Positions 15,295-22,968 of a DNA stretch of 64,000 bases are shown piece after piece (within the stretch, counting starts at the first letter, position 1; every line of letters starts with the position of its first letter). Location of the stretch: assembly GCA_045537915.1 (NCBI GenBank), contig JAZSQK010000011.1:70654-134653 (forward strand). The letters are read 5' to 3'. The position numbers were made by a program, and so were the translations under genes. The notes beneath the pieces are model-generated. The model had not been told where the DNA came from and ran no database searches. It saw only the letters and a list, made by a program, of their open reading frames with translations. This DNA is from SFWF01 sp045537915 (GTDB lineage: Bacteria; Bacillota; Clostridia; Oscillospirales; Acutalibacteraceae).

Positions 15295-16911
15295 ATGGAA
15301 AAAATCTTTTTGAATTCAATAAAAAATGCAGTTAAGGAAATTAACTGTGCAATAAAGGACAATGTGACCATTTATCTCGAAAAAGGTGAATATCATATTT
15401 ATCCTGAAGATGTTACACACAAAACCCTTAAGATTTCTAACTCAATGGCCGAAGCTAAATCAAAGGAGTTTAATATCAGCTACCAAAAGAATCTTGGTAT
15501 TGTCATTTCGGGCAAGAAGAATGTTGTAATTGACGGAATGGGTTCAAAGCTTATATCACACTGCAAAATTATACCCTTTTATGTTTTTGAAAGTGAAAAT
15601 GTAACTATCCGCAATTTCAGTTTTGATTATTTAAACCCAACTACTGCCGAGATTAAGGCGATTGAAGTAGCTAAGGATTATTATGTGTTCGAGGTTCATC
15701 CCGATGTTAAGTACCGCATTGACGATAACAAGCAGATAACCTGGTATGGTGAGACCTTTGAATTCTACCCCGCCATACACTGCTGTCAACGTTATGTCCC
15801 TGACGATAAAATCATCGGTCAGTGGGAGGGGCCGATGATGGACAACCGTGCAAAATATGAAGAAATTGATAAAAATGTTATTAAAATTATACACAATCAA
15901 AATATTGACAACCCCTATTTCTTAAGCGTTGGCGAGTATCTGCATCTGCGTGACGGCGTGCGTGACCAGTGCGGCACCTTATTTGATGAGAGCCACAATG
16001 TTCATTTTGAAAATATGAATATGCACTATATGCACGGACTTGGAATTGTTTCTCAAAACTGTGACAGCGTTTATCTTGACAAGGTGGTCTGCGCTCCCGA
16101 AAAAAATTCGGGAAGAATTGTTTCCTGTTTTGCAGATGCCACCCATTTTTCCAACTGCAGAGGCGAAATCCGTATTACAGACTGTGTTTTTGACGGTACA
16201 AACGACGATGCTGTAAATATTCACGGCTCATATATGAAAATAATTGAGAACTGCGGCAACTACATAATCGCAAGGCATCCTCACCCGGAGACCTTTAATC
16301 TTAACATATTCAAGATTGGCGACACTATAGAGGTCAGCAACCCCGACTATATGCTTCCCGAGGATGCTGCAACAGTAGTTTCTGCCGAGCTTATAAACCT
16401 TTACGACATAAAAATAACCTTTGACAGAACGGTTGATAAATTCAAGGAAGGCTTTGTTATCGAAAACATCTCTACCTGCCCCGAAATCTATATTTCGGGC
16501 TGTGTATCCAGAAGAATTCCCACCCGTGGCTTTCTCACCTCTTCGAGAGGAAAAATTCTTATTGAAAATAACTCCTTTTATAGCTTCCGCAGAGCTGTTG
16601 TTTTAATGGCAAATGACGCAAAGGCCTGGTGGGAAACAGGTCCCGTAAAGGATGTTGTAATAAGAAATAACAGAATCTATAACCATAGTCTGAAGCCCAT
16701 TATCCAACTGCAGCCTGAAAACACTGCCTTTTGTGAGGATAGGTTTGTTCATAACAACATTGTTATAGAAAATAATGTTGCACAAGGAGAAGAAAGGGTT
16801 GCTTGGCTCTACGCAAAAAGCACCGATAACATTCTGATTAAGAACAACACCTCTAATTTTGAACCCTTGCCTAACGAAATTAATCATTGCGGAAAAATAA
16901 TAACCGAATAA
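15295..16911 (+). CDS. Right-handed beta-helix glycosidase, GH110-like (alpha-1,3-galactosidase family)
   Basis: A 538-residue protein of parallel beta-helix type. It resembles GH110 exo-alpha-galactosidases, which remove terminal alpha-1,3-linked galactose. The segments ADATHFSNCRGEIRI and GTNDDAVNIHGSYMKI carry the Asp pair of the family, and the C-terminal RGFLTSSRGKILIENN and VKDVVIRNNRIYNHS are typical helix rungs. The ATG at 15295 follows AGAGGA with good spacing; a longer reading begins within the promoter and is unlikely. No signal peptide or membrane segment is seen, so the enzyme should be cytoplasmic, which would suit imported oligosaccharides. It is a single gene with its own promoter and terminator. 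A different activity within beta-helix hydrolases remains possible. Confidence 0.75.
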   Translation: MEKIFLNSIKNAVKEINCAIKDNVTIYLEKGEYHIYPEDVTHKTLKISNSMAEAKSKEFNISYQKNLGIVISGKKNVVIDGMGSKLISHCKIIPFYVFESENVTIRNFSFDYLNPTTAEIKAIEVAKDYYVFEVHPDVKYRIDDNKQITWYGETFEFYPAIHCCQRYVPDDKIIGQWEGPMMDNRAKYEEIDKNVIKIIHNQNIDNPYFLSVGEYLHLRDGVRDQCGTLFDESHNVHFENMNMHYMHGLGIVSQNCDSVYLDKVVCAPEKNSGRIVSCFADATHFSNCRGEIRITDCVFDGTNDDAVNIHGSYMKIIENCGNYIIARHPHPETFNLNIFKIGDTIEVSNPDYMLPEDAATVVSAELINLYDIKITFDRTVDKFKEGFVIENISTCPEIYISGCVSRRIPTRGFLTSSRGKILIENNSFYSFRRAVVLMANDAKAWWETGPVKDVVIRNNRIYNHSLKPIIQLQPENTAFCEDRFVHNNIVIENNVAQGEERVAWLYAKSTDNILIKNNTSNFEPLPNEINHCGKIITE

Positions 16912-16918
16912 GAACTAT

Positions 16919-16953
16919 GCCGACCTTAAAAGATAAAGGTCGGCTTTGTTTTT
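16919..16953 (+). terminator. Terminator of the GH110-like gene
   Basis: GCCGACCTT pairs with AAGGTCGGC, followed by TTTGTTTTT on the plus strand. Confidence 0.9.
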
Positions 16954-17037
16954 AGATATTTAATTATTTTTCTCTTGCAATAGCGATTGAAATATAATAA
17001 AATATTAAGGTGTATCTATTTACTAGGAGGCAAACTT

Positions 17038-18318
17038 ATGACAGACTACCGTTTCTTGTCTGCGCAGGAGCTTGAAAAAGAGTTTTGCGCAGTTAAAGAA
17101 GAATATGAAAAAATAAAAGCTTCGGGACTTTCTCTCGATATGACCAGAGGAAAACCCAGCTTTGACCAATTAGACCTCAGCGAAGGTCTGCTTGAAAATG
17201 TCGGAGGCGAAAAAGGCTATATTGCCATGAAGGGAACCGACTGCCGAAACTACGGAGGCCTTGACGGACTTGATGAACTAAAAGAGCTCTTCGGAAAGAT
17301 TCTGGGAATCAACTGGGAGAATGTTATATGCGACGGAAACTCCTCCCTCAATATGATGTTTGATACAATCACTCAGGGTATGGTTTCCGGCTTTGGCGAG
17401 GGTCCTTGGATGAAGCAGGGCAATATCAAGTTCTTATGTCCTTCCCCCGGTTACGACCGACACTTCGGTATCTGCGAATACTACGGAATTGAAATGATCC
17501 CTGTAAGGTATCTCGATGACGGTCCCGATATGGATGCAGTCGAAGAACTGGTTAAAGACCCTTTAGTCAAGGGTATGTGGTGCGTACCTAAGTATTCTAA
17601 TCCTACAGGTCTTACCTACAGTGACGAGGTTGTTCGCAGAATTGCCGCACTGAAGCCTGCCGCAAAGGACTTCAGAGTCATGTGGGACAATGCTTATGTT
17701 ATTCACGATCTTTATGACAAAACCGATAAGCTTCTCGGCATTTTTGAGGAATGTAAGAAGAACAATAACGAGGATCTTGTTATAATGTTTACCTCAACCT
17801 CTAAAATATCCTTCCCCGGAGCAGGAATTGCGGTTGAAGCGGCAAGTGACAATAATCTTAAAATGATAAAGGCCAGAATGAGCGCACAGACCATTGGCCC
17901 CAACAAGCTTAACCAGCTCTGCCATGCGAGAATGTTCCCGGATGAGAAAACGATACTTGCTCATATGAAGCGTCATGCCGCAGTTTTAAGGCCCAAGTTT
18001 GAAGCCTGTATTGAAAGCTTTGAAGAACAGCTTGGCGGCAAAGGCATAGCTGAATGGACCAAACCGCAGGGCGGATATTTTATCAGCATGATGGTGCTGC
18101 CCGGCTGTGCAAAGCGTGTCGGAGAGCTATGTAAACTCGCCGGTCTTGCAATAACTAAACCCGGTGCGACCTACCCCTACGGCAAGGATCCCGATGACAG
18201 CAACCTGAGAATTGCGCCCTCTTATCCTTCGGTTAAGGATATAAAGGCTGCCGCAGATGTTCTTTGTGTAGCAGTAAAATACGCCGCTCTTGAAAAGCTT
18301 TTGGACGGTAAAAAATAA
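17038..18318 (+). CDS. Type Ic aspartate aminotransferase family protein (PLP-dependent)
   Basis: A 426-residue fold-type I aminotransferase. It belongs to the unusual 'MocR-like' aspartate aminotransferase subgroup (type Ic) rather than the common AspC/AspB types. Visible features are LDMTRGKPSFDQLDLS at the N-terminus, CPSPGYDRHFGICEYYGI, the KYSNPTGLTYS Asn region, DNAYVIHDLY for the PLP-ring Asp/Tyr, and TSTSKISFPGAGI in which the Lys should form the Schiff base. NLRIAPSYP holds the carboxylate-binding Arg. The enzyme would interconvert aspartate and oxaloacetate with 2-oxoglutarate. The ATG at 17038 was chosen because a perfect AGGAGG lies eight bases upstream; an earlier in-frame start lacks one. 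It is followed by a separate secD promoter. Confidence 0.85.
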   Translation: MTDYRFLSAQELEKEFCAVKEEYEKIKASGLSLDMTRGKPSFDQLDLSEGLLENVGGEKGYIAMKGTDCRNYGGLDGLDELKELFGKILGINWENVICDGNSSLNMMFDTITQGMVSGFGEGPWMKQGNIKFLCPSPGYDRHFGICEYYGIEMIPVRYLDDGPDMDAVEELVKDPLVKGMWCVPKYSNPTGLTYSDEVVRRIAALKPAAKDFRVMWDNAYVIHDLYDKTDKLLGIFEECKKNNNEDLVIMFTSTSKISFPGAGIAVEAASDNNLKMIKARMSAQTIGPNKLNQLCHARMFPDEKTILAHMKRHAAVLRPKFEACIESFEEQLGGKGIAEWTKPQGGYFISMMVLPGCAKRVGELCKLAGLAITKPGATYPYGKDPDDSNLRIAPSYPSVKDIKAAADVLCVAVKYAALEKLLDGKK

Positions 18319-18323
18319 AGAAT

Positions 18324-18352
18324 TTGACTTTGTAATATGAAAAATATATAAT
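18324..18352 (+). promoter_or_regulatory. Promoter for secD-secF
   Basis: TTGACT (18324-18329) and a perfect TATAAT (18347-18352) are 17 bases apart, about 32 bases before the secD ATG. Confidence 0.7.
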
Positions 18353-18384
18353 ATTATTTGTAATAACTTTTGGAGGACCTGCAA

Positions 18385-19755
18385 ATGAAAAGCAAAAAGA
18401 CAGGTAAGTGGGTATTTCCCTTTCTTCTGGTTTTAATACTTCTCCTTACCTACACTGCATTTTTCGGTGTCAGTAACTACTATGGTGACACCCGTCAGCT
18501 CTATTTAAAAGGCGCACAGGATATCCGTTGGGGTATTGATATTAGAGGCGGTGTTGAGGCGGTTTTCTCGCCTGACAAGGCCGATAAGGATATCTCTTCT
18601 CAGGATATGGCTTCGGCAAAGGCTATTATTGAAACCCGTCTGGTAAACAATAATATTACCGACTATGAGGTCTTTACCGACGAAAACAGCCATCAGATAA
18701 TCGTCCGCTTCCCCTGGACTGCAGATGAAACAGATTTTGATCCTCAGGAAGCTATTGCAGAACTTGGCGAAACCGCATTGCTTACCTTCTGCGAGGGCAC
18801 AACTCAGGATACTGTTATTCTGAAGGGCGGAGAGGATGTTAAGTCGGCTACCGCAGGTGTGGACGAGCAGGGCAACTACGTTGTTTACCTCGATTTCACT
18901 TCCTCGGGAACCTCGAAGTTTGCTACCGCTACGGCAAATCTTGTCGGAAAGCAGATTTCAATCTGGATGGATGACACTATGATTTCTGCCCCCACCGTTA
19001 ACACTGCTATTACAAACGGTTCGGCATACATAGACGGTATGGCAAATGCCGAAGAGGCAGAAGACCTTGCAAACAAGATCAATGCAGGTAATCTCCCCTT
19101 TGCTCTGACGGTTGACGACTCAAAGCTTCAAATCATCTCCCCCACCCTTGGCGCAGATGCTCTTAACGTTATGCTTATTGCCGGTTCAATCGCCTTTGCA
19201 GTTGTCTGTCTGCTTATGATAGTAAGATACAGACTACCCGGCGTTATCGCTTCGGTATCCCTGCTTGGACAGCTTGCGGCTATGATTGCTTGTATTTCTG
19301 GCTACTTTGCCGACAGCAACAGTTTTACACTTACCATTCCGGGAATTGCCGGTATCATTCTTTCAATAGGTGTGGGTGTTGACGCAAACGTTATTGCTGC
19401 AGAGCGTATCAAGGAGGAATTCCAGAAGGGTAAGACTATCGACGGCGCTATCAACGCTGGATATAAAAACAGCGTCGGCGCTATCATCGACGGAAACGTT
19501 ACCATCGTTATAGTTTCCCTCGTTCTTATGGGCGCATTTGGTTCGACCGATTCTATAATCGGAAAGCTGTTCGCTCCCCTCATGTCCCTCTTTGGCGCAA
19601 CCATAACAGGTTCTATCTACTCCTTCGGTTATACACTTCTTATCGGCGTTATCTTCAACCTGCTTCTCGGCGTTCTCGCTTCAAGGTGGATGATGAAGAG
19701 TGTTTCGCAATATAAGATTTTCAGAAAGCCTGTATTATTCGGAGGTGTTAAATAA
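18385..19755 (+). CDS. secD: Protein translocase subunit SecD
   Basis: A 456-residue membrane protein of the SecDF-YajC complex, which uses proton flow to aid export through SecYEG. One N-terminal transmembrane helix is followed by DIRWGIDIRGGVEAVF, the D1 signature at about residues 50-65. A large extracytoplasmic P1 domain follows, then five C-terminal helices with the conserved GIAGIILSIGVGVDANVIAAERIKEE motif. Length is normal for a Firmicutes SecD that is separate from SecF. The ATG at 18385 has TGGAGG nine bases upstream. Its stop shares one base with the secF start (TAATG), so the two are translationally coupled. YajC is encoded elsewhere, at 25.8 kb. Confidence 0.95.
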   Translation: MKSKKTGKWVFPFLLVLILLLTYTAFFGVSNYYGDTRQLYLKGAQDIRWGIDIRGGVEAVFSPDKADKDISSQDMASAKAIIETRLVNNNITDYEVFTDENSHQIIVRFPWTADETDFDPQEAIAELGETALLTFCEGTTQDTVILKGGEDVKSATAGVDEQGNYVVYLDFTSSGTSKFATATANLVGKQISIWMDDTMISAPTVNTAITNGSAYIDGMANAEEAEDLANKINAGNLPFALTVDDSKLQIISPTLGADALNVMLIAGSIAFAVVCLLMIVRYRLPGVIASVSLLGQLAAMIACISGYFADSNSFTLTIPGIAGIILSIGVGVDANVIAAERIKEEFQKGKTIDGAINAGYKNSVGAIIDGNVTIVIVSLVLMGAFGSTDSIIGKLFAPLMSLFGATITGSIYSFGYTLLIGVIFNLLLGVLASRWMMKSVSQYKIFRKPVLFGGVK

Positions 19756-20696
19756 TGTTTAAGAAAGAAATAAATTTTAACAAGTCCTTCAAATATGTTT
19801 TAATAGGCTATGCAATTTTCTTTATTATCGGCATTATTTTCTGTGCTATCTGGGGCGGTGTCAACCTCGACATTAACTTTAGAGGCGGCGCTAGACTCTC
19901 CTATTCGTTTGAGGGCGATCTAGATGTTGCAGCGACCGAAACCCTTATCGAAAGCACAATTAGCAAGGATGTTACCGTAAGCGAAAACACTGGTCTTACA
20001 GGTGATTCCAAAAAACTGGTAGTAACTTTGACAGGAACCGATTCACTTGCAACCGAAGCCCAAGCGGCTCTTGAGGATGCTCTTGTAAAGCAATATCCTA
20101 ATAACAAGATTGAACTTTACGACTCCAATTCGGTAAGCCCGACCATTGCAGGTTCATTCTTCCTGAAAAGCTTGGTTGCAATTTTGATTGCCGCCGTATT
20201 GGTTGTCATATATGTAGGAATCCGATTTAAGAAAATCGGCGGCGTATCGGCCGGTCTGACCGCCTTTGCAGCCCTCTTCCTCGATGTTTTCGCAGCCTTC
20301 TTCACCTGTGCCATATTCAATCTTCAGATTGATATGAACTTTATGGCAGTTCTTCTTACCATACTCGGTTACTCACTAAACGACACCATCGTTATCTATG
20401 ACCGTGTAAGAGAGGACAAATCTCTCTTCCCCGCCCTTCCCGTTGCAGACCTTGTTAACGGGGCACTCAATAAGGTTAAGGTGCGTACCATTGTGACTAC
20501 AATAACGACCTTCCTTGCGGTTTGTATGATAATTATAGTATCTGAATTCTTCGGTCTTTCTTCTCTCCGCAGCTTCGCCATTCCGATGGCAATCGGTCTT
20601 GTTTCGGGTTGTGTCTCCTCCCTTTGCGTATCAGCTCCTTTGTGGGTTATCTGGAAGAATTACACCAATTCAACAAAGAAGAATTATAAAAAATAA
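19755..20696 (+). CDS. secF: Protein translocase subunit SecF
   Basis: A 313-residue partner of SecD. It shows the N-terminal helix, the VNLDINFRGGARLSYSF signature of the SecF family, a small periplasmic-side domain, and the C-terminal helices containing GYSLNDTIVIYDRVRED, the conserved Asp/Arg motif involved in proton-driven movement, and TIVTTITTFLAV. The gene begins on the last base of the secD stop codon. A perfect bidirectional hairpin terminator follows within 15 bases of the stop. SecD and SecF being separate rather than fused, as they are in Bacillus, fits Clostridia. Confidence 0.95.
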   Translation: MFKKEINFNKSFKYVLIGYAIFFIIGIIFCAIWGGVNLDINFRGGARLSYSFEGDLDVAATETLIESTISKDVTVSENTGLTGDSKKLVVTLTGTDSLATEAQAALEDALVKQYPNNKIELYDSNSVSPTIAGSFFLKSLVAILIAAVLVVIYVGIRFKKIGGVSAGLTAFAALFLDVFAAFFTCAIFNLQIDMNFMAVLLTILGYSLNDTIVIYDRVREDKSLFPALPVADLVNGALNKVKVRTIVTTITTFLAVCMIIIVSEFFGLSSLRSFAIPMAIGLVSGCVSSLCVSAPLWVIWKNYTNSTKKNYKK

Positions 20697-20706
20697 ATTT
20701 ACAAAT

Positions 20707-20740
20707 AAAAAAACCGCTATCCTACGATAGCGGTTTTTTT
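20707..20740. terminator. Bidirectional terminator between secF and the PqqD-like gene
   Basis: AAACCGCTATC pairs with GATAGCGGTTT around CTAC, flanked by A7 and T7 tracts, serving both convergent units. Confidence 0.95.
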
Positions 20741-21005
20741 ATTCTTCAATAAGGTTTGCTTCTCGAAGCTTTTCTACAAATTTCGTTATTGTGTTTTCTG
20801 CCTGTTCCCTTGTTGCATCATACTCCTTTAAAAACTTCGAAACCAAGGTATTCATATCTGCGCCCTCTTGCAGCAGTTTGAATATAAACGCTCCACTGTC
20901 GTTTAATGTCAGCATTCCGTTAAAAGATTCTGTGTTCTCTTCAATAGCGATTGCCACCATCTTATCAGCAACTTCTCTCACAACAAAATTATATTTAATT
21001 TTCAT
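20739..21005 (-). CDS. PqqD-family protein (RiPP-recognition-element fold)
   Basis: An 88-residue protein of the PqqD family, a small winged-helix fold that in peptide-modifying systems binds leader peptides. The patterns NFVVREVADKMVAIAI, FNGMLTLNDSGAFIFKLL and YDATREQAENTITKFVEKL are typical: a beta-hairpin, then the 'LND-a-ifkLL' helix, then the C-terminal helix. The stop codon overlaps the terminator shared with secF. It overlaps the end of the HPr-kinase-like gene by 11 bases and is certainly co-transcribed with it. I see no precursor peptide, radical SAM enzyme or transporter next to it, so the usual RiPP partners are missing. Its role is unknown. Confidence 0.82.
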   Translation of the reverse strand: MKIKYNFVVREVADKMVAIAIEENTESFNGMLTLNDSGAFIFKLLQEGADMNTLVSKFLKEYDATREQAENTITKFVEKLREANLIEE

Positions 21006-21714
21006 ACGGTACCTCCGTTTTTAATATTTCTTCAGACGCTATTTTTGCAGAGTTTATATCTTTAGTGCAGTAGATCTTCCAGAAAGAACATTTTTTAAGC
21101 AGCTCGTCTGCCATATCGAGAATTTTTACCAGATTATTTTTATCTGAGGATAATAATGTCTGCTGCAACAGCAGTTCAACCGCTTGTTTTTTTGTCAATC
21201 GGCATATTTGGTTTTCGTCTGACCTCTCTATAAAACAAATGTCGGTAAGCGATGCACCCAGATTTTCGAAGTATCCTTCTTTTCCGCACCAGGGTGTGCC
21301 AAAGGCAAACGGTCTTCCATTTATAAAACGCACAATCGGCTTGTCGCCGTTGATTATCGTAAGCTCCTCGCCGTAAAGCTTTTTCCAGTTAAGCATATGG
21401 GTGGTTTTTCCTGTGCCCGACGGGGCGGAAAAAATTATACCCCTGTCACGAAAGCTTACTGCGGCTCCGTGTAAAAGCAGACCGTCAAAACGGGTAAGCT
21501 CTGCGCTGAGTTTTCTAAAAAGACAAAAACTTTCTGTGTGGGCAAAGCCGTTATTAACAGGGCTGTTTTCCATTTCCTTTTTTACATCAAATGGCGAAAC
21601 CGAAAGCTCTATATCAGGCTTATCAAAATCGGCGGAAAAGGCTTTAAAAAAGCGCAAAGTGCCCGTATCAGAGGCTTTTATCTCAATGTTAAGCTCTGCT
21701 ATTCTGCACTTCAC
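20995..21714 (-). CDS. HPr kinase-like P-loop protein paired with PqqD
   Basis: A 239-residue protein related to the HPr kinase/PEP-carboxykinase-like P-loop fold. The Walker A motif SAPSGTGKTTHML sits near residue 97, preceded by LLHGAAVSFRDRGIIF as in HprK, and followed by INGDKPIVRF and AFGTPWCGKEGYF, which mark the divalent-metal and catalytic region. It lacks the N-terminal domain of true HPrK. Homologues travel with PqqD proteins in peptide-modification and chlorinated-metabolite clusters, but no such cluster is visible here. The GTG start at 21714 was chosen because GGAGAGG lies six bases upstream; an earlier start at 21771 has none. It could phosphorylate a peptide or small molecule. 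Confidence 0.75.
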   Translation of the reverse strand: MKCRIAELNIEIKASDTGTLRFFKAFSADFDKPDIELSVSPFDVKKEMENSPVNNGFAHTESFCLFRKLSAELTRFDGLLLHGAAVSFRDRGIIFSAPSGTGKTTHMLNWKKLYGEELTIINGDKPIVRFINGRPFAFGTPWCGKEGYFENLGASLTDICFIERSDENQICRLTKKQAVELLLQQTLLSSDKNNLVKILDMADELLKKCSFWKIYCTKDINSAKIASEEILKTEVPYEN

Positions 21715-21796
21715 ACGGGTCCTCTCCTTTTGCTTTTTGAATATTTTAACACATAATGTATATTTATACAAGTTTTAATATTTATCCCGTTTTTAA

Positions 21797-21825
21797 TTGA
21801 CAAGCGCAGCCCGTTTGGGTATAAT
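21797..21825 (+). promoter_or_regulatory. Consensus promoter for tRNA-Arg
   Basis: A perfect TTGACA (21797-21802) and perfect TATAAT (21820-21825) with a 17-base spacer end 15 bases before the tRNA, as expected for a strong stable-RNA promoter. Confidence 0.85.
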
Positions 21826-21840
21826 ATTTAAGAAATATCT

Positions 21841-21915
21841 GCCCCTTTAGTTAAATGGATATAATAAACCCCTCCTAAGGGTTAGTTGTGGGTTCGATTC
21901 CCGCAGGGGGTGCCA
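21841..21915 (+). tRNA. tRNA-Arg (anticodon CCT)
   Basis: The 75 bases fold as a complete cloverleaf. The acceptor arm pairs GCCCCTT with AGGGGGT, with a G-T first pair and a T-G pair. The D stem is GTTA/TAAT. The anticodon arm is AACCC-CTCCTAA-GGGTT, giving anticodon CCT, which reads AGG. A four-base variable loop is followed by the T arm GTGGG-TTCGATT-CCCGC, then discriminator G and an encoded CCA. A consensus promoter precedes it. It reads a rare arginine codon. Confidence 0.95.
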
Positions 21916-21965
21916 GGCTGTCTACGGTTATTGTGCATGAACATTCGTATCCGTAAATTGCAAAG

Positions 21966-22030
21966 ATAGCGTAACCTTCATTCATGCGAAGGCGATTGTA
22001 AAGCGGGGATCAATCCCCGCCGCTATACCA
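21966..22030 (+). other. CCA-ended tRNA-like structured stretch after tRNA-Arg
   Basis: ATAGCG (21966-21971) can pair with CGCTAT (22021-22026), and the next bases are A-CCA. Just inside lies GCGGGG with CCCCGC around ATCAAT, resembling a T arm stacked on an acceptor, and CCTTC with GAAGG around an eight-base loop. No D arm or convincing T-loop sequence is present, so this is not a normal tRNA. It may be a decayed tRNA, a tRNA mimic, or the 3' part of an unrecognised structured RNA transcribed with tRNA-Arg. Bases 21916-21965 also contain TACGG/CCGTA pairing. Nothing else was seen in the gap 21780-22146. Confidence 0.3.
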
Positions 22031-22037
22031 AAAATAA

Positions 22038-22066
22038 AAAGGCTTGGTTTTTAAAACCAAGCCTTT
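22038..22066. terminator. Hairpin closing the tRNA transcript
   Basis: Fourteen-base perfect arms (AAAGGCTTGGTTTT and its complement) lie eight bases after the tRNA-like stretch. The T-tract is short, so termination is probable rather than sure. Confidence 0.6.
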
Positions 22067-22146
22067 AACTATTCTATTCTTTATCGCAGTTGTGCATTGT
22101 TTTGCCTTTACCGCAAAGAAACTCCTACACCTTCAGTAAGTTTCTT

Positions 22147-22755
22147 TTAATAAAGACTCTTTTTGTTAAGGCGCTCTCCTACCGCTCCGCCCGGATGTAC
22201 CAGAGCAAAGCTCTCCTTCTGGTAATCGGTCTGCTCAACTATAGCCGCCTGAAGCGCGTGGAATATCATACAAAGGGCTGTTGTGCTTGTTGTTCCCTGC
22301 ATATTATATTTATCGGTCTCACGGTTGACATGCTGCTTTAAAACAACATCGGCAAGTTTTGCAAGGGGGGATTCAAGATTTTCGGTTATTGTGATTATTG
22401 AAACGCCCTTAGCCTTGCAGATATCTGCTATAGGGAAGAGCTCCTTTGTGCTGCCGCCACGGGATGCAAATATCATAACATCGCCCTTTTGAAGATAGCC
22501 TGTTCCTCCATGAACCGCCTCGGCGGGAGAAATGAACTTTGCAGGCTGCTCAACACAGCACATAAGATGGGCAAAATGCTGACAGATGATTCCAGAATGG
22601 CCGCAGCCCGAAGCGCCTATTCTCTCTGCGGCGCATAGAAGCTCAACCGCCTTTGAAAAGGCTTCGTCATTAAAAAATTCTTTCATTTCATTTATACAGG
22701 CAGCCTCTATATCGTATGCTTCCTTTGCAGCCTTTAATGCAGCCTCGTTGATCAT
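22147..22755 (-). CDS. SIS-domain sugar phosphate isomerase (KpsF/GutQ-like, no CBS domains)
   Basis: A 202-residue single SIS-domain protein. It has GASGCGHSGIICQHFAHLM at about residues 48-66, ISPAEAVHGGTGYLQKGDVMIFASRGGSTKELFP at about 75-110, which is the phosphosugar-binding Ser/Thr loop, and VHPGGAVGERL near the C-terminus, the exact motif of arabinose-5-phosphate isomerases. The two CBS domains of KpsF are missing, so it ends at about residue 202. It may act on arabinose-5-phosphate or another ketose/aldose phosphate pair. It is transcribed alone from a near-consensus promoter. No KDO pathway is visible, so a catabolic or regulatory role is more likely than lipopolysaccharide synthesis. 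Confidence 0.82.
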   Translation of the reverse strand: MINEAALKAAKEAYDIEAACINEMKEFFNDEAFSKAVELLCAAERIGASGCGHSGIICQHFAHLMCCVEQPAKFISPAEAVHGGTGYLQKGDVMIFASRGGSTKELFPIADICKAKGVSIITITENLESPLAKLADVVLKQHVNRETDKYNMQGTTSTTALCMIFHALQAAIVEQTDYQKESFALVHPGGAVGERLNKKSLY

Positions 22756-22796
22756 ATGAAAATCTCCTTTATGCTTAATTTTTATTCTATAACTAG

Positions 22797-22825
22797 ATAA
22801 TAATCTTTTTTCTTTTGTATTGCAA
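22797..22825 (-). promoter_or_regulatory. Promoter for the SIS-domain gene
   Basis: On the minus strand TTGCAA (22820-22825) and TATTAT (22797-22802) are 17 bases apart, about 40 bases before the ATG. Confidence 0.6.
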
Positions 22826-22885
22826 GAGTATAAATTTTATAATAATAATACCCTTTTTTGTTATAATTTGACAAATAAGACAAAT

Positions 22886-22915
22886 TTGAGAAAAATGTGA
22901 TTGAATTAATATAAA
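22886..22915 (+). promoter_or_regulatory. Possible promoter for the TIM-like/yjbQ pair
   Basis: TTGAGA (22886-22891) and TATAAA (22910-22915) are 18 bases apart. The region is very A/T-rich and a TTGACA at 22868 offers an alternative -35, so the assignment is tentative. Confidence 0.35.
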
Positions 22916-22968
22916 TTTTGAAGTATAATTTTACTGTAATATTATGTTTTAAGAAAGAAGGAGATTTT

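Noticed and set aside
21916..22030. Possible tmRNA or tRNA-Sec
   Set aside because: No tag-peptide frame, no tmRNA acceptor/T-arm consensus and no extended tRNA-Sec arms are present; kept only as an unexplained structured stretch.
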